Assembly (NCBI GenBank): GCA_038234715.1
Contig: JBBQTD010000041.1
Coordinates: 1 to 29,472 of the forward strand
Source: SZAS-103 sp038234715
GTDB taxonomy: Bacteria; Pseudomonadota; Gammaproteobacteria; Xanthomonadales; Xanthomonadaceae
Reading direction: 5' to 3'
Length of the DNA stretch: 29,472 nucleotides
Positions within the stretch are counted from its first letter, which is position 1. Every line of letters begins with the position of its first letter. Under the pieces are notes generated by a model. It saw only the letters and a program-made list of their open reading frames with translations, did not search any database and had not been told where the DNA came from. Made by a program: the position numbers and the translations under genes. Shown here one piece after another: positions 22,519 through 29,472 of this stretch.

Positions 22519-23796
22519 TCACGGCCGGGTGCCAGTGACAGAAGTCTGGCTCCGGGGGCCAACCAGCGCGGATTCTGCGGACGCCGCCAAGGGATCAACC
22601 ACCTGGCGAACCTTGCTGCCGAGCCGGGCGCCTTCGGTCAACAGGCCAGGCCAGCGTTGCAGCAATGGCAGCAATGGACGCGACAGACGCGGACGCATGG
22701 CGAGTTGCGCGAGCACCGCTGCGAGACGGATGCGCGGCAGGAAAGCGCGCTTCCAGTCCTCGGCATAGTCGCGGCCGATCTGCGCGATCGCCGACGATGA
22801 AAATCCATCGCCGCGCAGTTCGTCCCCACGGGTGACGAGTTGCTCGCATAACAGCCAGGCGGACTGGATCGCCATGCTCATGCCTTCGCCAAGGATCGGG
22901 TGTGCTTCGCCAGCGACGTTGCCGATTGCAAAGCTTCCCTCGCCTGGCGACGGTGCGCGAATGCCTGGGCGGATGGGGCCGACACTGAGCCAGGGTGCTT
23001 CGAGTTCGGCACCCTCCAGCACGTCGCGAACACCCACGCAATGTGCCTCGACATGCGCGAGGGCAGCCTGTGCGGCCTTACGCGCCGGATGACGGTCGCG
23101 ACTCGCGCGCAATGCGTCGCGCCGGATGCAGAATGCAAGCGTCGTGCGGCCATGGTCGCCGAGCACGATGCCGCCATAACCGTCAGGAAACGCCAGCACC
23201 GGCAACACACCTGGTGCGAGGTTGGCGTTGCGATAATTGGCCTTGAAGGCAAACAGGTCGGATGCGTCATGGGGGCGGTGTCTTTCGATCACCGATGGAT
23301 TCGGTTCCCACGATCCGTGCGCGGCGATCAGCACAGGAGCATTCAACGCCAGTGCACTGTTGTCGGCGTCCACGGTGTGGCAGACATGCCGTGCGCCATC
23401 GCGCGCAATACGCTTGACCGTACATGGTTGCAGCACGGTCGCTCCGACTTCGGCCGCACGCTCGAGCAGCAACGTATCGAGGTGTTCGCGACCGAGTGCC
23501 CTGCCCCATGGATGCACCGCATCGAAGGACGGCAGCGGGGCCTGCACTTTCGCATGGCCCACGTAAAGCGCCACGTTCTGCAGTTCCGGCCCTGCGATTG
23601 CATCGAACGCAGTACCGACACCGAGCGCATGCAGCAACGGCAGGTTGGTGGCCGCGATGCATTCGCCACATACCTTGCGCCGCGGAAAAGCCTGTTTCTC
23701 CACCAGCGCGACCGACCATCCCGCCTGCGCCAGCAGGATTGCCGCGGTCGAACCGGCCGGGCCGGCTCCGACAATGATCGCGTCGTAATCATTCAT
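22519..23796 (-). CDS. FAD-dependent oxidoreductase of the type III PKS cluster
   Basis: 425 aa. N-terminal FAD-binding Rossmann motif DAIIVGAGPAGSTAAIL (residues 4-20), then VEKQAFPRRKVCGECIA, and the second FAD motif GSFAIGNVAGEAHPILGEGM near residue 300. The layout is that of geranylgeranyl-reductase/PHBH-like flavoproteins. By analogy with srsC-type hydroxylases next to type III PKS genes, it may oxidise a phenolic or pyrone lipid. The start ATG at 23796 overlaps the methyltransferase stop by 4 bp, so the two are coupled. No transmembrane segment is evident. Confidence 0.88.
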   Translation of the reverse strand: MNDYDAIIVGAGPAGSTAAILLAQAGWSVALVEKQAFPRRKVCGECIAATNLPLLHALGVGTAFDAIAGPELQNVALYVGHAKVQAPLPSFDAVHPWGRALGREHLDTLLLERAAEVGATVLQPCTVKRIARDGARHVCHTVDADNSALALNAPVLIAAHGSWEPNPSVIERHRPHDASDLFAFKANYRNANLAPGVLPVLAFPDGYGGIVLGDHGRTTLAFCIRRDALRASRDRHPARKAAQAALAHVEAHCVGVRDVLEGAELEAPWLSVGPIRPGIRAPSPGEGSFAIGNVAGEAHPILGEGMSMAIQSAWLLCEQLVTRGDELRGDGFSSSAIAQIGRDYAEDWKRAFLPRIRLAAVLAQLAMRPRLSRPLLPLLQRWPGLLTEGARLGSKVRQVVDPLAASAESALVGPRSQTSVTGTRP

Positions 23797-24503
23797 GGAC
23801 TTGCGGTCCTTCGCAACGCCATGAAGCGATGGCAGAACAGGCCCGACCGGCCTTCGTGCAAATCCCAGGCATCGGAGCGCGGCCACAGGTTCGACAATTC
23901 GTTGCCGCTGAATCCGGCGCGGACGCTGATGACCGCGTCGTTGCGCGTGACCGCATTGCAGCCGATCGCACCGAGCAGATGGCTGCCAGTCAATGCGATA
24001 CGCGAACGCCGCGGCTCACAACAGATAAACGCGCGTGCGCGCGACGCGATTCCGGCAAGCAAAGCCGCCAGGCGGAGACCATCGAAGTGATGCACGAACA
24101 GGTTCGCCACAATGATCGGCGGATCCGCAAAATCGGCCTGGTCGAGCCAATCGAAAACGTCCGCCCCGATGATCTGCACGTCCCAGCCAATGGCGTTGAA
24201 CCCTGTGAGCGTGTCCGCGCGCACGACGGGCTGCATGTCGAGCAGCCCGATCTGCACCCTGGGCCATCTCTTCGCACGCTGGCGCGCCATGCGCAACATC
24301 AGCGAACCATCGCCAGCGCCAAGTTCGACGATGCGCACGCAAGGCGAAGCGGCGATCGCGGTTTCGAGTGCATCGCCGAGGATGCCGAGTGTTCCCATCA
24401 GGCGATTGATGCGGCGGAGGTCGTTGCGCGATCGCACCGCGCGTGGATCGTCCGCCGGCAAGGTGTCCAGCAGCTCCGGTTCCACGCGGCGCTGCATGTT
24501 CAT
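23793..24503 (-). CDS. Class I SAM-dependent methyltransferase of the type III PKS cluster
   Basis: 236 aa from ATG 24503 (MNMQRRVEPELLDTLPADDP); upstream codons lie in the 3' end of the PKS gene region and look non-coding. Motif I VELGAGDGS is at 59-67, followed by QIGLLDMQPV (motif II), IIGADVFDWL and ANLFVHHFDG (motif IV/post). The start lies 50 bp after the PKS stop, and the stop overlaps the flavoprotein start. It most likely methylates the polyketide product on O or C, in the way srsB does in Streptomyces, though that enzyme is of another fold. The acceptor is inferred. Confidence 0.85.
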   Translation of the reverse strand: MNMQRRVEPELLDTLPADDPRAVRSRNDLRRINRLMGTLGILGDALETAIAASPCVRIVELGAGDGSLMLRMARQRAKRWPRVQIGLLDMQPVVRADTLTGFNAIGWDVQIIGADVFDWLDQADFADPPIIVANLFVHHFDGLRLAALLAGIASRARAFICCEPRRSRIALTGSHLLGAIGCNAVTRNDAVISVRAGFSGNELSNLWPRSDAWDLHEGRSGLFCHRFMALRRTASP

Positions 24504-24552
24504 GCCGCGGACTTCCGCAGGACGTGGATGGACGCAGAAATGCAGCCAGCGA

Positions 24553-25611
24553 TCATGCGACCTCCAGCAGCGCTCCATGGCTGCTGAATCCGGCACCGAA
24601 GGAGGCGAGCCACCAGCGTCCGCCGGCGGCGTTGTCTGCCAACGCGGCCTGCAGCGCGAAGAATACGAACGCACTGCTCAGGTTGCCGTATTCGCGCAGC
24701 ATGGCGGCGCTGTACCGCAGGTCATGTTCGGTGAGCCCAATTCTTTCGCGCAATTCCAGCATCACGTCGCGGCCGCCAGCGTGCCAGATCCACTCGCTGA
24801 TGTCGGACTTCTGCAGTCCCTGTTCGGTGAGCACGGTGCCGAGCACGCGCTGGGCATACCTGGCGGCAAGCTTCGGCACGGCGCGCGTGAGGATGTTGCG
24901 CAACAGCCCACTACGGGTTTCAAAACGCAGCGCGTCACGTTCGGACGGATCGACCAGCGATGATGTCGCCTTCCATTCCACGCGACGCCTTCCTGGCCTG
25001 GGTTGCGTGGACAACACCGCCGCGCCTGCGCCGTCGCCGAACAGGCAGGCGCTGATCAGGACGCCGGGGTCGTTGTCGAGGTACATGGCCGCGCTGCTCA
25101 CTTCAACGCAAACCGACAGCACGTTCGCGCAGCTTCCGGATTTCAGCAACGCGTTGGCCATGCGCCAGTTCGGCAGCGCTGCGCCGCATCCCTGCCCTAC
25201 CAGGTCCAGCGCCTGTACGTTTGCGCGCAGGTCGAGTTCCTCGACGACATAGCTGCTCAATCCGGGACACAGGTATCCGGTGCATGTGCTCACGATCACC
25301 GCGTCGATTTCATTCGGGTGCAGGCCGGACTCGGCGAGCGCCTTTTCGGCAGCGGATGTTGCAAGCAATGGGGCATGCGCGGTGAAGCGCGCGTGGCACG
25401 TATCCGGATCGATGGCGAATACTTCTTGCAGCGAGTCGACCGCAAGGCACCGCGTTTCGATGCCGTTGTCGCGCTGCAGGACCATCTCGGCAATCATGCG
25501 CGCGCGGCGGTCGAGTCGCTCGAACCACGGTGACGCCTGCAGTGCATCCCAGCACTCGGCTTTTGTGTAGCGCTTTTCCGGAGTCGCGGTGCCGAGGCCA
25601 ATCAAATCCAT
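24553..25611 (-). CDS. Type III polyketide synthase
   Basis: 352 aa from ATG 25611, which has GAGGAA 5 bp upstream. The chalcone-synthase-like catalytic triad is complete: C142 in LVGQGCGAALPN, H277 in EWIWHAGG, N310 in REYGNLSSA. Other family motifs are STCTGYLCPGLSSYV and FGDGAGAAVL. Type III enzymes extend an acyl-CoA starter with malonyl-CoA and cyclise it to alkylresorcinols, alkylpyrones or related compounds; a long-chain starter is suggested by the neighbouring fatty-acid-hydroxylase-like gene but cannot be read from the sequence. It heads the cluster PKS, methyltransferase, flavoprotein, hydroxylase, all on the minus strand. Confidence 0.93.
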   Translation of the reverse strand: MDLIGLGTATPEKRYTKAECWDALQASPWFERLDRRARMIAEMVLQRDNGIETRCLAVDSLQEVFAIDPDTCHARFTAHAPLLATSAAEKALAESGLHPNEIDAVIVSTCTGYLCPGLSSYVVEELDLRANVQALDLVGQGCGAALPNWRMANALLKSGSCANVLSVCVEVSSAAMYLDNDPGVLISACLFGDGAGAAVLSTQPRPGRRRVEWKATSSLVDPSERDALRFETRSGLLRNILTRAVPKLAARYAQRVLGTVLTEQGLQKSDISEWIWHAGGRDVMLELRERIGLTEHDLRYSAAMLREYGNLSSAFVFFALQAALADNAAGGRWWLASFGAGFSSHGALLEVA

Positions 25612-25750
25612 GAAATTCCTCGTTCGAAGACGTTCGGCATGGTGCCAAGCCGTAAAGCGGGGCGCATCAACTGTCGACGGCCGAGAGAATCCAACGTACC
25701 TGCAGGGCAGCACATCCACTTACTCTACATGGCGAGGTCATTAAGCCAGC

Positions 25751-25770
25751 GTGTTCGAGAGCCCGAACAC
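25751..25770. promoter_or_regulatory. Inverted repeat GTGTTCG-N6-CGAACAC upstream of the PKS cluster
   Basis: A perfect 7-bp dyad with a 6-bp spacer, 140 bp before the PKS start and 62 bp after the crcB stop. It looks like a TetR-type operator or a weak terminator for crcB. No regulator gene is adjacent. Confidence 0.4.
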
Positions 25771-25831
25771 ACACCACAGGCTGAACGCGGAAGCTTGAGC
25801 TCCAAGTCACTGAGCAAGGACATCGACACGC

Positions 25832-26236
25832 TCAGCCGAACAGATCAGGACGCAACGCGCTAGCTGTCCGCGCTCCGGTCCAAACCAGCGCAAGTCCTCC
25901 AGCGAGGGTCAACGCAAGGTATAGCAGCATCAGGTCGGCGCGATTGGAGCGTGTGTAAAGCAGGCATTCGACCATCAATGCGGAATAAGTCGTCAGGCCG
26001 CCCAGCAGGCCCACCATCAGGAAGGCGCGCAGATACGGGGCGGATGGCCCGCGACCTTCCAGCCAGATCGCAAGGAATCCTGCGGCGAACGAGCCGACAA
26101 GATTTACCGTGAAAGTTCCCCACGGGAACCCCTGCCCGACGTGTCTGAGCATCATCCCTCCGATCCAAAAGCGCAGTGCTGCGCCGAGTGCGCCACCGGA
26201 GGCCACGAGCCCGAGTTGATACCACCAGATACTCAT
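25832..26236 (-). CDS. crcB: Fluoride ion channel CrcB/Fluc
   Basis: 134 aa, four hydrophobic segments. Fluc motifs: GGALGAALRFW at 14-24, GTFTVNLVGSF at 40-50 with the pore Asn N45, and GLLGGLTTYSALMVE at 77-90. The usual TTFSTF is TTYSAL here, so both Phe-box positions differ (Tyr, Leu). The protein exports fluoride as a dimeric channel in the inner membrane. The start ATG has no ribosome binding site of its own but overlaps the stop of a 15-codon leader ORF. A fluoride riboswitch lies upstream, which supports the function independently. It is next to a rarA remnant, a neighbour common in this bacterial group. Confidence 0.95.
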   Translation of the reverse strand: MSIWWYQLGLVASGGALGAALRFWIGGMMLRHVGQGFPWGTFTVNLVGSFAAGFLAIWLEGRGPSAPYLRAFLMVGLLGGLTTYSALMVECLLYTRSNRADLMLLYLALTLAGGLALVWTGARTASALRPDLFG

Positions 26237-26280
26237 CGAAGCACGCTGCGACTGGCGTACAGCGAAATGATGGGCGGCAT
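26233..26280 (-). CDS. 15-residue leader ORF coupled to crcB
   Basis: Encodes MPPIISLYASRSVLR and ends in a TGA that overlaps the crcB ATG (ATGA). It has a good ribosome binding site (AAGGGAG, about 6 bp before its ATG), while crcB has none. Ribosomes therefore probably enter here and reinitiate at crcB. The leader lies between the riboswitch and crcB, so the switch may act on leader translation. The peptide itself need not have a function. Not shown by a database; the reading is from sequence alone. Confidence 0.55.
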   Translation of the reverse strand: MPPIISLYASRSVLR

Positions 26281-26333
26281 GCGGGTCTCCCTTTGCTGGA
26301 CGACCGGCATGCACCTACCGCCCCGGTCGGGGT

Positions 26334-26385
26334 TGGGCAGGCATCATCAGCCAGGATGGCGGTTCGCGGAGGATGCCATCTCCGT
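26334..26385 (-). promoter_or_regulatory. Fluoride riboswitch (crcB RNA motif)
   Basis: On the minus strand the order is GGAG-ATGGCATC-CTCC, then GCGAACCGCCA, TGGCTGATGATGCCTGCC. This matches the crcB aptamer: a short stem GGAG/CTCC, a second stem GCCA/TGGC after AACC, and a pseudoknot of GGCATC with GATGCC, fully complementary. The conserved CTGATG is present. It precedes the leader ORF and crcB by about 53 bp. Between them lies a CCCC-GACC-GGGG hairpin (26321-26332) without a T run, so control is more likely at translation than by intrinsic termination. Confidence 0.88.
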
Positions 26386-26405
26386 TGGCGCATGCTACCG
26401 CACAG

Positions 26406-27386
26406 TCATTCGTCCTTGCGAGCGTTGCGTCGGGCAAGTCGTAGCGCGTCGAGCTTTTCCCTCAGCTTGATCTCCATGCCGCGCTCGACCGGCACGTAGT
26501 AGATGCGCTCGCCAAGCGCATCTGGAAAACCAGTCTGGCCCAGCGCGACTCCGCCTTCGGAATCGTGGTCGTACTGATAGCCTTTCGAATAGCCGAGTTG
26601 CTTCATGAATTTCGTTGGCGCATTGCGCAGGTGCATTGGCACCTCGGCGGTTCCATGTTCGCGCACGTCATGCTGCGCTGCGCCGAATGCGACGTAGGCA
26701 GCGTTCGATTTCGCCGTGCTCGCAAGGTAGATCACGACCTGCGCAAGCGCGAGATCGCCTTCGGGACTGCCAAGTCGGTCGAATGCATCCCAGGCCTCGA
26801 TCGCCATCTGCAACGCGCGCGGATCCGCAAGACCGACATCCTCGACCGCCATGCGCGTGAGCCTGCGTGCGAGGTAGATCGGGTCGCAGCCGCCGTCGAG
26901 CATGCGTGCGAACCAGTACAGCGCGGCATCTGGATTGGAGCTGCGCACGGACTTGTGCAGCGCCGAGATCTGGTCATAGAACTGCTCGCCGCCCTTGTCG
27001 AAACGGCGCGTTCGGTCGGCGAGAACCTGTTCGAGCTTGGCATACGTGATTGCACCGTGTTCACCGGCAAGTTCGGCCGCGATCTCCAGCAACGTCAATC
27101 CACGCCTTACGTCGCCGTCGGCGGCGCGTGCGATGAGTTGCAACTGCGCATCGGCGACGACCAGGCCGCGACCACCAAGACCGTGTTCCACATCGTCCAG
27201 CGCGCGCTGCAGCGCCTCGACGATGTCATCGACCGACAATCCGTCCATCACATGCACGCGACAGCGCGAAAGCAATGCGGAGTTCAATTCGAACGATGGG
27301 TTCTCGGTCGTCGCGCCCACAAACAGGATCAAGCCGCGCTCGATGTGCGGGAGAAATGCATCCTGCTGCGCCTTGTTGAATCGGTG
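26406..27386 (-). pseudogene. rarA: Replication-associated recombination ATPase RarA/MgsA, 5' end missing
   Basis: The coding sequence corresponds to RarA from residue 113 (HRFNKAQQDAFLPHIE) to the C-terminus (REKLDALRLARRNARKDE). It includes sensor 1 (GATTENPSFELNSALLSRC) and the C-terminal domain (RRFDKGGEQFYDQISALHKS). The first 112 residues, with Walker A and Walker B, are absent; at about 27387 the sequence changes to unrelated DNA (NSSDLSGSGTK and upstream). A GTG at 27428 leaves an open frame, but no ATPase could be made. GC content and wording look native for this chromosome, and it retains its ancestral neighbour, the crcB transcription unit. A complete but different rarA lies 500 bp upstream. 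Confidence 0.9.
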
Positions 27387-27884
27387 TTTTGTACCGGAGC
27401 CCGAAAGGTCGGAAGAGTTGTCAAGCACCCTTCCACTTTCCGTTTCCCATCTCCAATCTCGTCACTGAAGGCAACGCGCTGCGGCGAACTCGGCTGACCT
27501 GCTGCTGGCGCTTGCCGGCGCGCTGGCTTCAAAGCCTCCCCAATGAGTGTATCGAGCCCAGCCCTTTGCGCAACGATGCTGCAGGCGTAGTCTCTGCGGG
27601 GGACAGTAGGCAGTGGTTGGGCACGGCGTTTGGGGGCTGCAATTCGCGTATGGGGAAGACAATGGCAATCGATACTATGCTGCGCGACTACGACTACACC
27701 GTGCAAGCATGGGCGGGGGAGACGCCGGTCTTGCACGTCGCGCCCCACTAGAGAAGGCTATCGGCACACTGCTTTTCGAAAACGCCTGGGCGAGTTTCCC
27801 GTATGAACACCGTCGGAGTGGATCTTCGGGACCGAACAACCATGCGGCCCCTTGATGCTGCCCAGCAACGCTCACTGACATTGA
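27387..27884. other. Unassigned spacer between the two rarA genes
   Basis: About 500 bp between the native rarA remnant and the second rarA. Several open frames cross it (for example 27389-27751 plus) with no recognisable family. It presumably records the junction of the incoming segment or a decayed element. No inverted repeat or insertion sequence end was seen. Confidence 0.35.
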
Positions 27885-29189
27885 TCAGGTCTCCCCAGCT
27901 CGTTCGTCGAGGCTCCTGAGATGTGCAAGCTTCTCGGCAATCTTTGACTCAAGGCCCCGAAGCACCGGGCGATACCATCGGGGCTCTGGAATGCCTTCGG
28001 GAAGATATGTTTCACCCGCCGCGTAGGCTTCCGCCTCGTCATGTGCGTAGCGATATGCCTTTCCGTGCCCTAGCTCCTTCATGAGCTTCGTCGGAGCATT
28101 GCGAAGGTGCACAGGAACATCGCGCGACTTGTCTTTTGAGACAAACGCCATGGCCTGGTTGTACGCGGAATATCCAGCATTGCTCTTTGGAGCCACCGCC
28201 AAATAGATTACCGCTTGCGCCAACGCAAGTTCCCCCTCAGGGGACCCCAGGCGCTCATAGGTTGATGCGGCGTCATTGGCAATCTGAAAAGCCCTCGGAT
28301 CAGCCAGACCAATGTCCTCCCAAGCCATCCGAATGATTCGCCGCGAGAGATACTTGGCGTCGGCGCCGCCATCGAGCATGCGACATAACCAATAGAGTGC
28401 TGCGTCTGGATTGGAGCCCCTTACTGACTTGTGCAAGGCCGATATCTGATCGTAAAAGTTGTCACCGCCCTTGTCGAATCGACGCGAGTTGAGACTAAGG
28501 GCGTTCTCCAGAAACTTCGAGTCGATCGATCGAATTCCCGAGGTCTGAGCCGCCGTCTCGGTCTGTTCCAATAGGTTCAACAAGCGACGCGCATCCCCGT
28601 CGGCGTACCCAACCAATGTATCGATTGCCGCATCGCTGAACTCAAGATTGGTCAACACGCGCTCATTGGCTCTCTTAGTCAACAAGCGTAAATCGTCGTC
28701 CGACAGCGATTTCAGCACATACACTTGAGCGCGCGACAGCAAAGCAGAATTCACTTCAAACGACGGGTTCTCGGTTGTGGCGCCGATGAAGACAACCAGT
28801 CCGGATTCAACGAAAGGAAGCAAGCCGTCTTGTTGACTCTTGTTGAACCTATGGATTTCGTCGATGAAGAGTATTGTCTTCTTGCCCAGCGCAAGATTCT
28901 GCTCAGCGTCTTCCATTGAGGCCCGTATATCCTTCACGCCTGACAACACCGCCGAAAGTGCAATGAACTCGTATCCAAAGGCACTTGCAGTCAGACGCGC
29001 AAGGGTGGTTTTTCCAACGCCTGGTGGCCCCCAAAGAATCATGGAATGGGGCTTGCCCGATTCAAAAGCGAGTCGGAGAGGCTTCCCGGAACCGATCAGG
29101 TGTGCCTGCCCAACGACATCATCAAGGCTGGTCGGCCGCAGCGCATCGGCAAGCGGCGCGGCGGGAACAGACTTGAACAAATCAGCCAC
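27885..29189 (-). CDS. rarA: Replication-associated recombination ATPase RarA/MgsA, complete
   Basis: 434 aa, full length. Walker A GPPGVGKT at 54-61, Walker B ILFIDEIH with D110/E111, sensor 1 GATTENPSFEVNSALLSRA at 136-154, and the C-terminal RRFDKGGDNFYDQISALHKS. The AAA+ ATPase acts at stalled replication forks and in clamp-loader-like DNA maintenance. Compared with the remnant it shares most motifs but differs widely elsewhere. Its wording (SQQDGLLPFVESGLVVFIGA, AQVYVLKSLSDDDLRLL, MADLFKSVPAAPLADALRP) is of the kind I associate with Burkholderiales, and its codons are richer in A and T than the rest of the window. Probably acquired by transfer and now the only functional copy here. Start ATG 29189 has GAGA/AGCATCAG upstream, a weak site. 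Confidence 0.94.
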   Translation of the reverse strand: MADLFKSVPAAPLADALRPTSLDDVVGQAHLIGSGKPLRLAFESGKPHSMILWGPPGVGKTTLARLTASAFGYEFIALSAVLSGVKDIRASMEDAEQNLALGKKTILFIDEIHRFNKSQQDGLLPFVESGLVVFIGATTENPSFEVNSALLSRAQVYVLKSLSDDDLRLLTKRANERVLTNLEFSDAAIDTLVGYADGDARRLLNLLEQTETAAQTSGIRSIDSKFLENALSLNSRRFDKGGDNFYDQISALHKSVRGSNPDAALYWLCRMLDGGADAKYLSRRIIRMAWEDIGLADPRAFQIANDAASTYERLGSPEGELALAQAVIYLAVAPKSNAGYSAYNQAMAFVSKDKSRDVPVHLRNAPTKLMKELGHGKAYRYAHDEAEAYAAGETYLPEGIPEPRWYRPVLRGLESKIAEKLAHLRSLDERAGET

Positions 29190-29387
29190 TGATGCTCTCC
29201 AATTTCATGATCAAAGTCCAAGTGTCGACTGCGTTCGCGAACACCGAGCTCAGTCTATACAAACGTCTCTGTGTTCACTGCGGCACGTCAGGTTCAAGGA
29301 TCATATCCAGTGTCGACGGGATTTTTCCACAATGTTTCGGCGCGATATCCGTGTCATCGAAACACTTCCACCGATGACCAGGCGTCG

Positions 29388-29472
29388 CTACAGCAGCTTG
29401 ATCTCGCGCAACCGTTCCATCAGGTAGCCGTAAGCCGTGATCGCCGTCGGATAGCGATCGCGATTTCCGGCG
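29388..29472 (-). CDS. 3' end of an unidentified gene
   Basis: The minus strand reads RDRYPTAITAYGYLMERLRE and ends IKLL with a TAG at 29388-29390. The sequence has protein-like composition and no stop to the window edge, so it is probably the C-terminus of a real protein. I do not recognise the family. It lies upstream of the second rarA, on the same strand, separated by 198 bp. Confidence 0.45.
   Translation of the reverse strand, partial: AGNRDRYPTAITAYGYLMERLREIKLL

Noticed and set aside
27663..27751. Short frame MAIDTMLRDYDYTVQAWAGE on the plus strand
   Set aside because: It reads somewhat protein-like, but it is short, lacks a ribosome binding site and belongs to no family I recognise.
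1..29472. CRISPR arrays, tRNA or rRNA genes
   Set aside because: No regularly spaced direct repeats with spacers and no tRNA T-loop or acceptor pattern was found on either strand.

Overview
The window is GC-rich bacterial chromosome. The best guess is a gammaproteobacterium of the Lysobacterales/Xanthomonadales type (Rhodanobacteraceae-like). This is an inference from protein character, for example the RarA-CrcB neighbourhood and the wording of the MFS and CrcB proteins. No rRNA or tRNA is present to confirm it. Reading was by eye only, with no database search.

Layout. (1) 1-189 is the end of a Tn3-family transposon whose body lies off the left edge. Its 38-bp terminal inverted repeat cuts an ECF sigma-factor gene (190-320, minus). 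(2) 699-1163 encodes a small secreted Cys-repeat protein. (3) 1350-8472 is a carbohydrate locus: a minus-strand set GH144-like glucanase, 6-phosphogluconate dehydrogenase (gnd) and 6-phosphogluconolactonase (pgl), divergent from a 1310-aa GH94 phosphorylase. Together they suggest cytoplasmic beta-1,2-glucan breakdown feeding the pentose phosphate pathway. (4) 8508-11395 holds a LysR regulator divergent from a three-gene set: NTF2/lumazine-binding-like protein, secreted unknown and class I glutamine amidotransferase. (5) 11459-14291 holds an SHS-type MFS carboxylate transporter, a DUF347 membrane protein and a stand-alone STN-domain protein. (6) 14395-16846 is a DEDDh exonuclease gene broken by a second Tn3-family end (38-bp repeat at 14883-14920) and by a frameshift, followed by a truncated Tn3 transposase. 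(7) 17029-21038 holds a SUKH-like protein, an ECF42-type sigma gene with a frameshift, its usual YCII/DGPF partner, and a secreted unknown. (8) 21678-25611 is a type III polyketide synthase cluster: PKS, methyltransferase, flavoprotein and fatty-acid-hydroxylase-like protein. (9) 25832-29189 holds a fluoride-riboswitch-controlled crcB with a tiny coupled leader ORF, a 5'-truncated native-looking rarA, and a complete second rarA of foreign, beta-proteobacterial look. (10) 29388-29472 is the end of an unrecognised gene.

Repeats are a theme. There are two copies of a roughly 155-bp hairpin-rich MITE-like element (1164-1318 and 19217-19371), two nearly identical Tn3 terminal repeats facing away from each other, a tandem 26-bp repeat, and an HPERSEGS-type dispersed repeat. 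Several genes are broken (sigma factor, exonuclease, transposase, ECF42 sigma, rarA), so this is a remodelled chromosomal region.

No CRISPR array, defence island or clearly new system was found. The best candidates for follow-up are the glucan locus, the type III PKS cluster, the rarA exchange, the riboswitch-leader-crcB arrangement and the mobile repeats.
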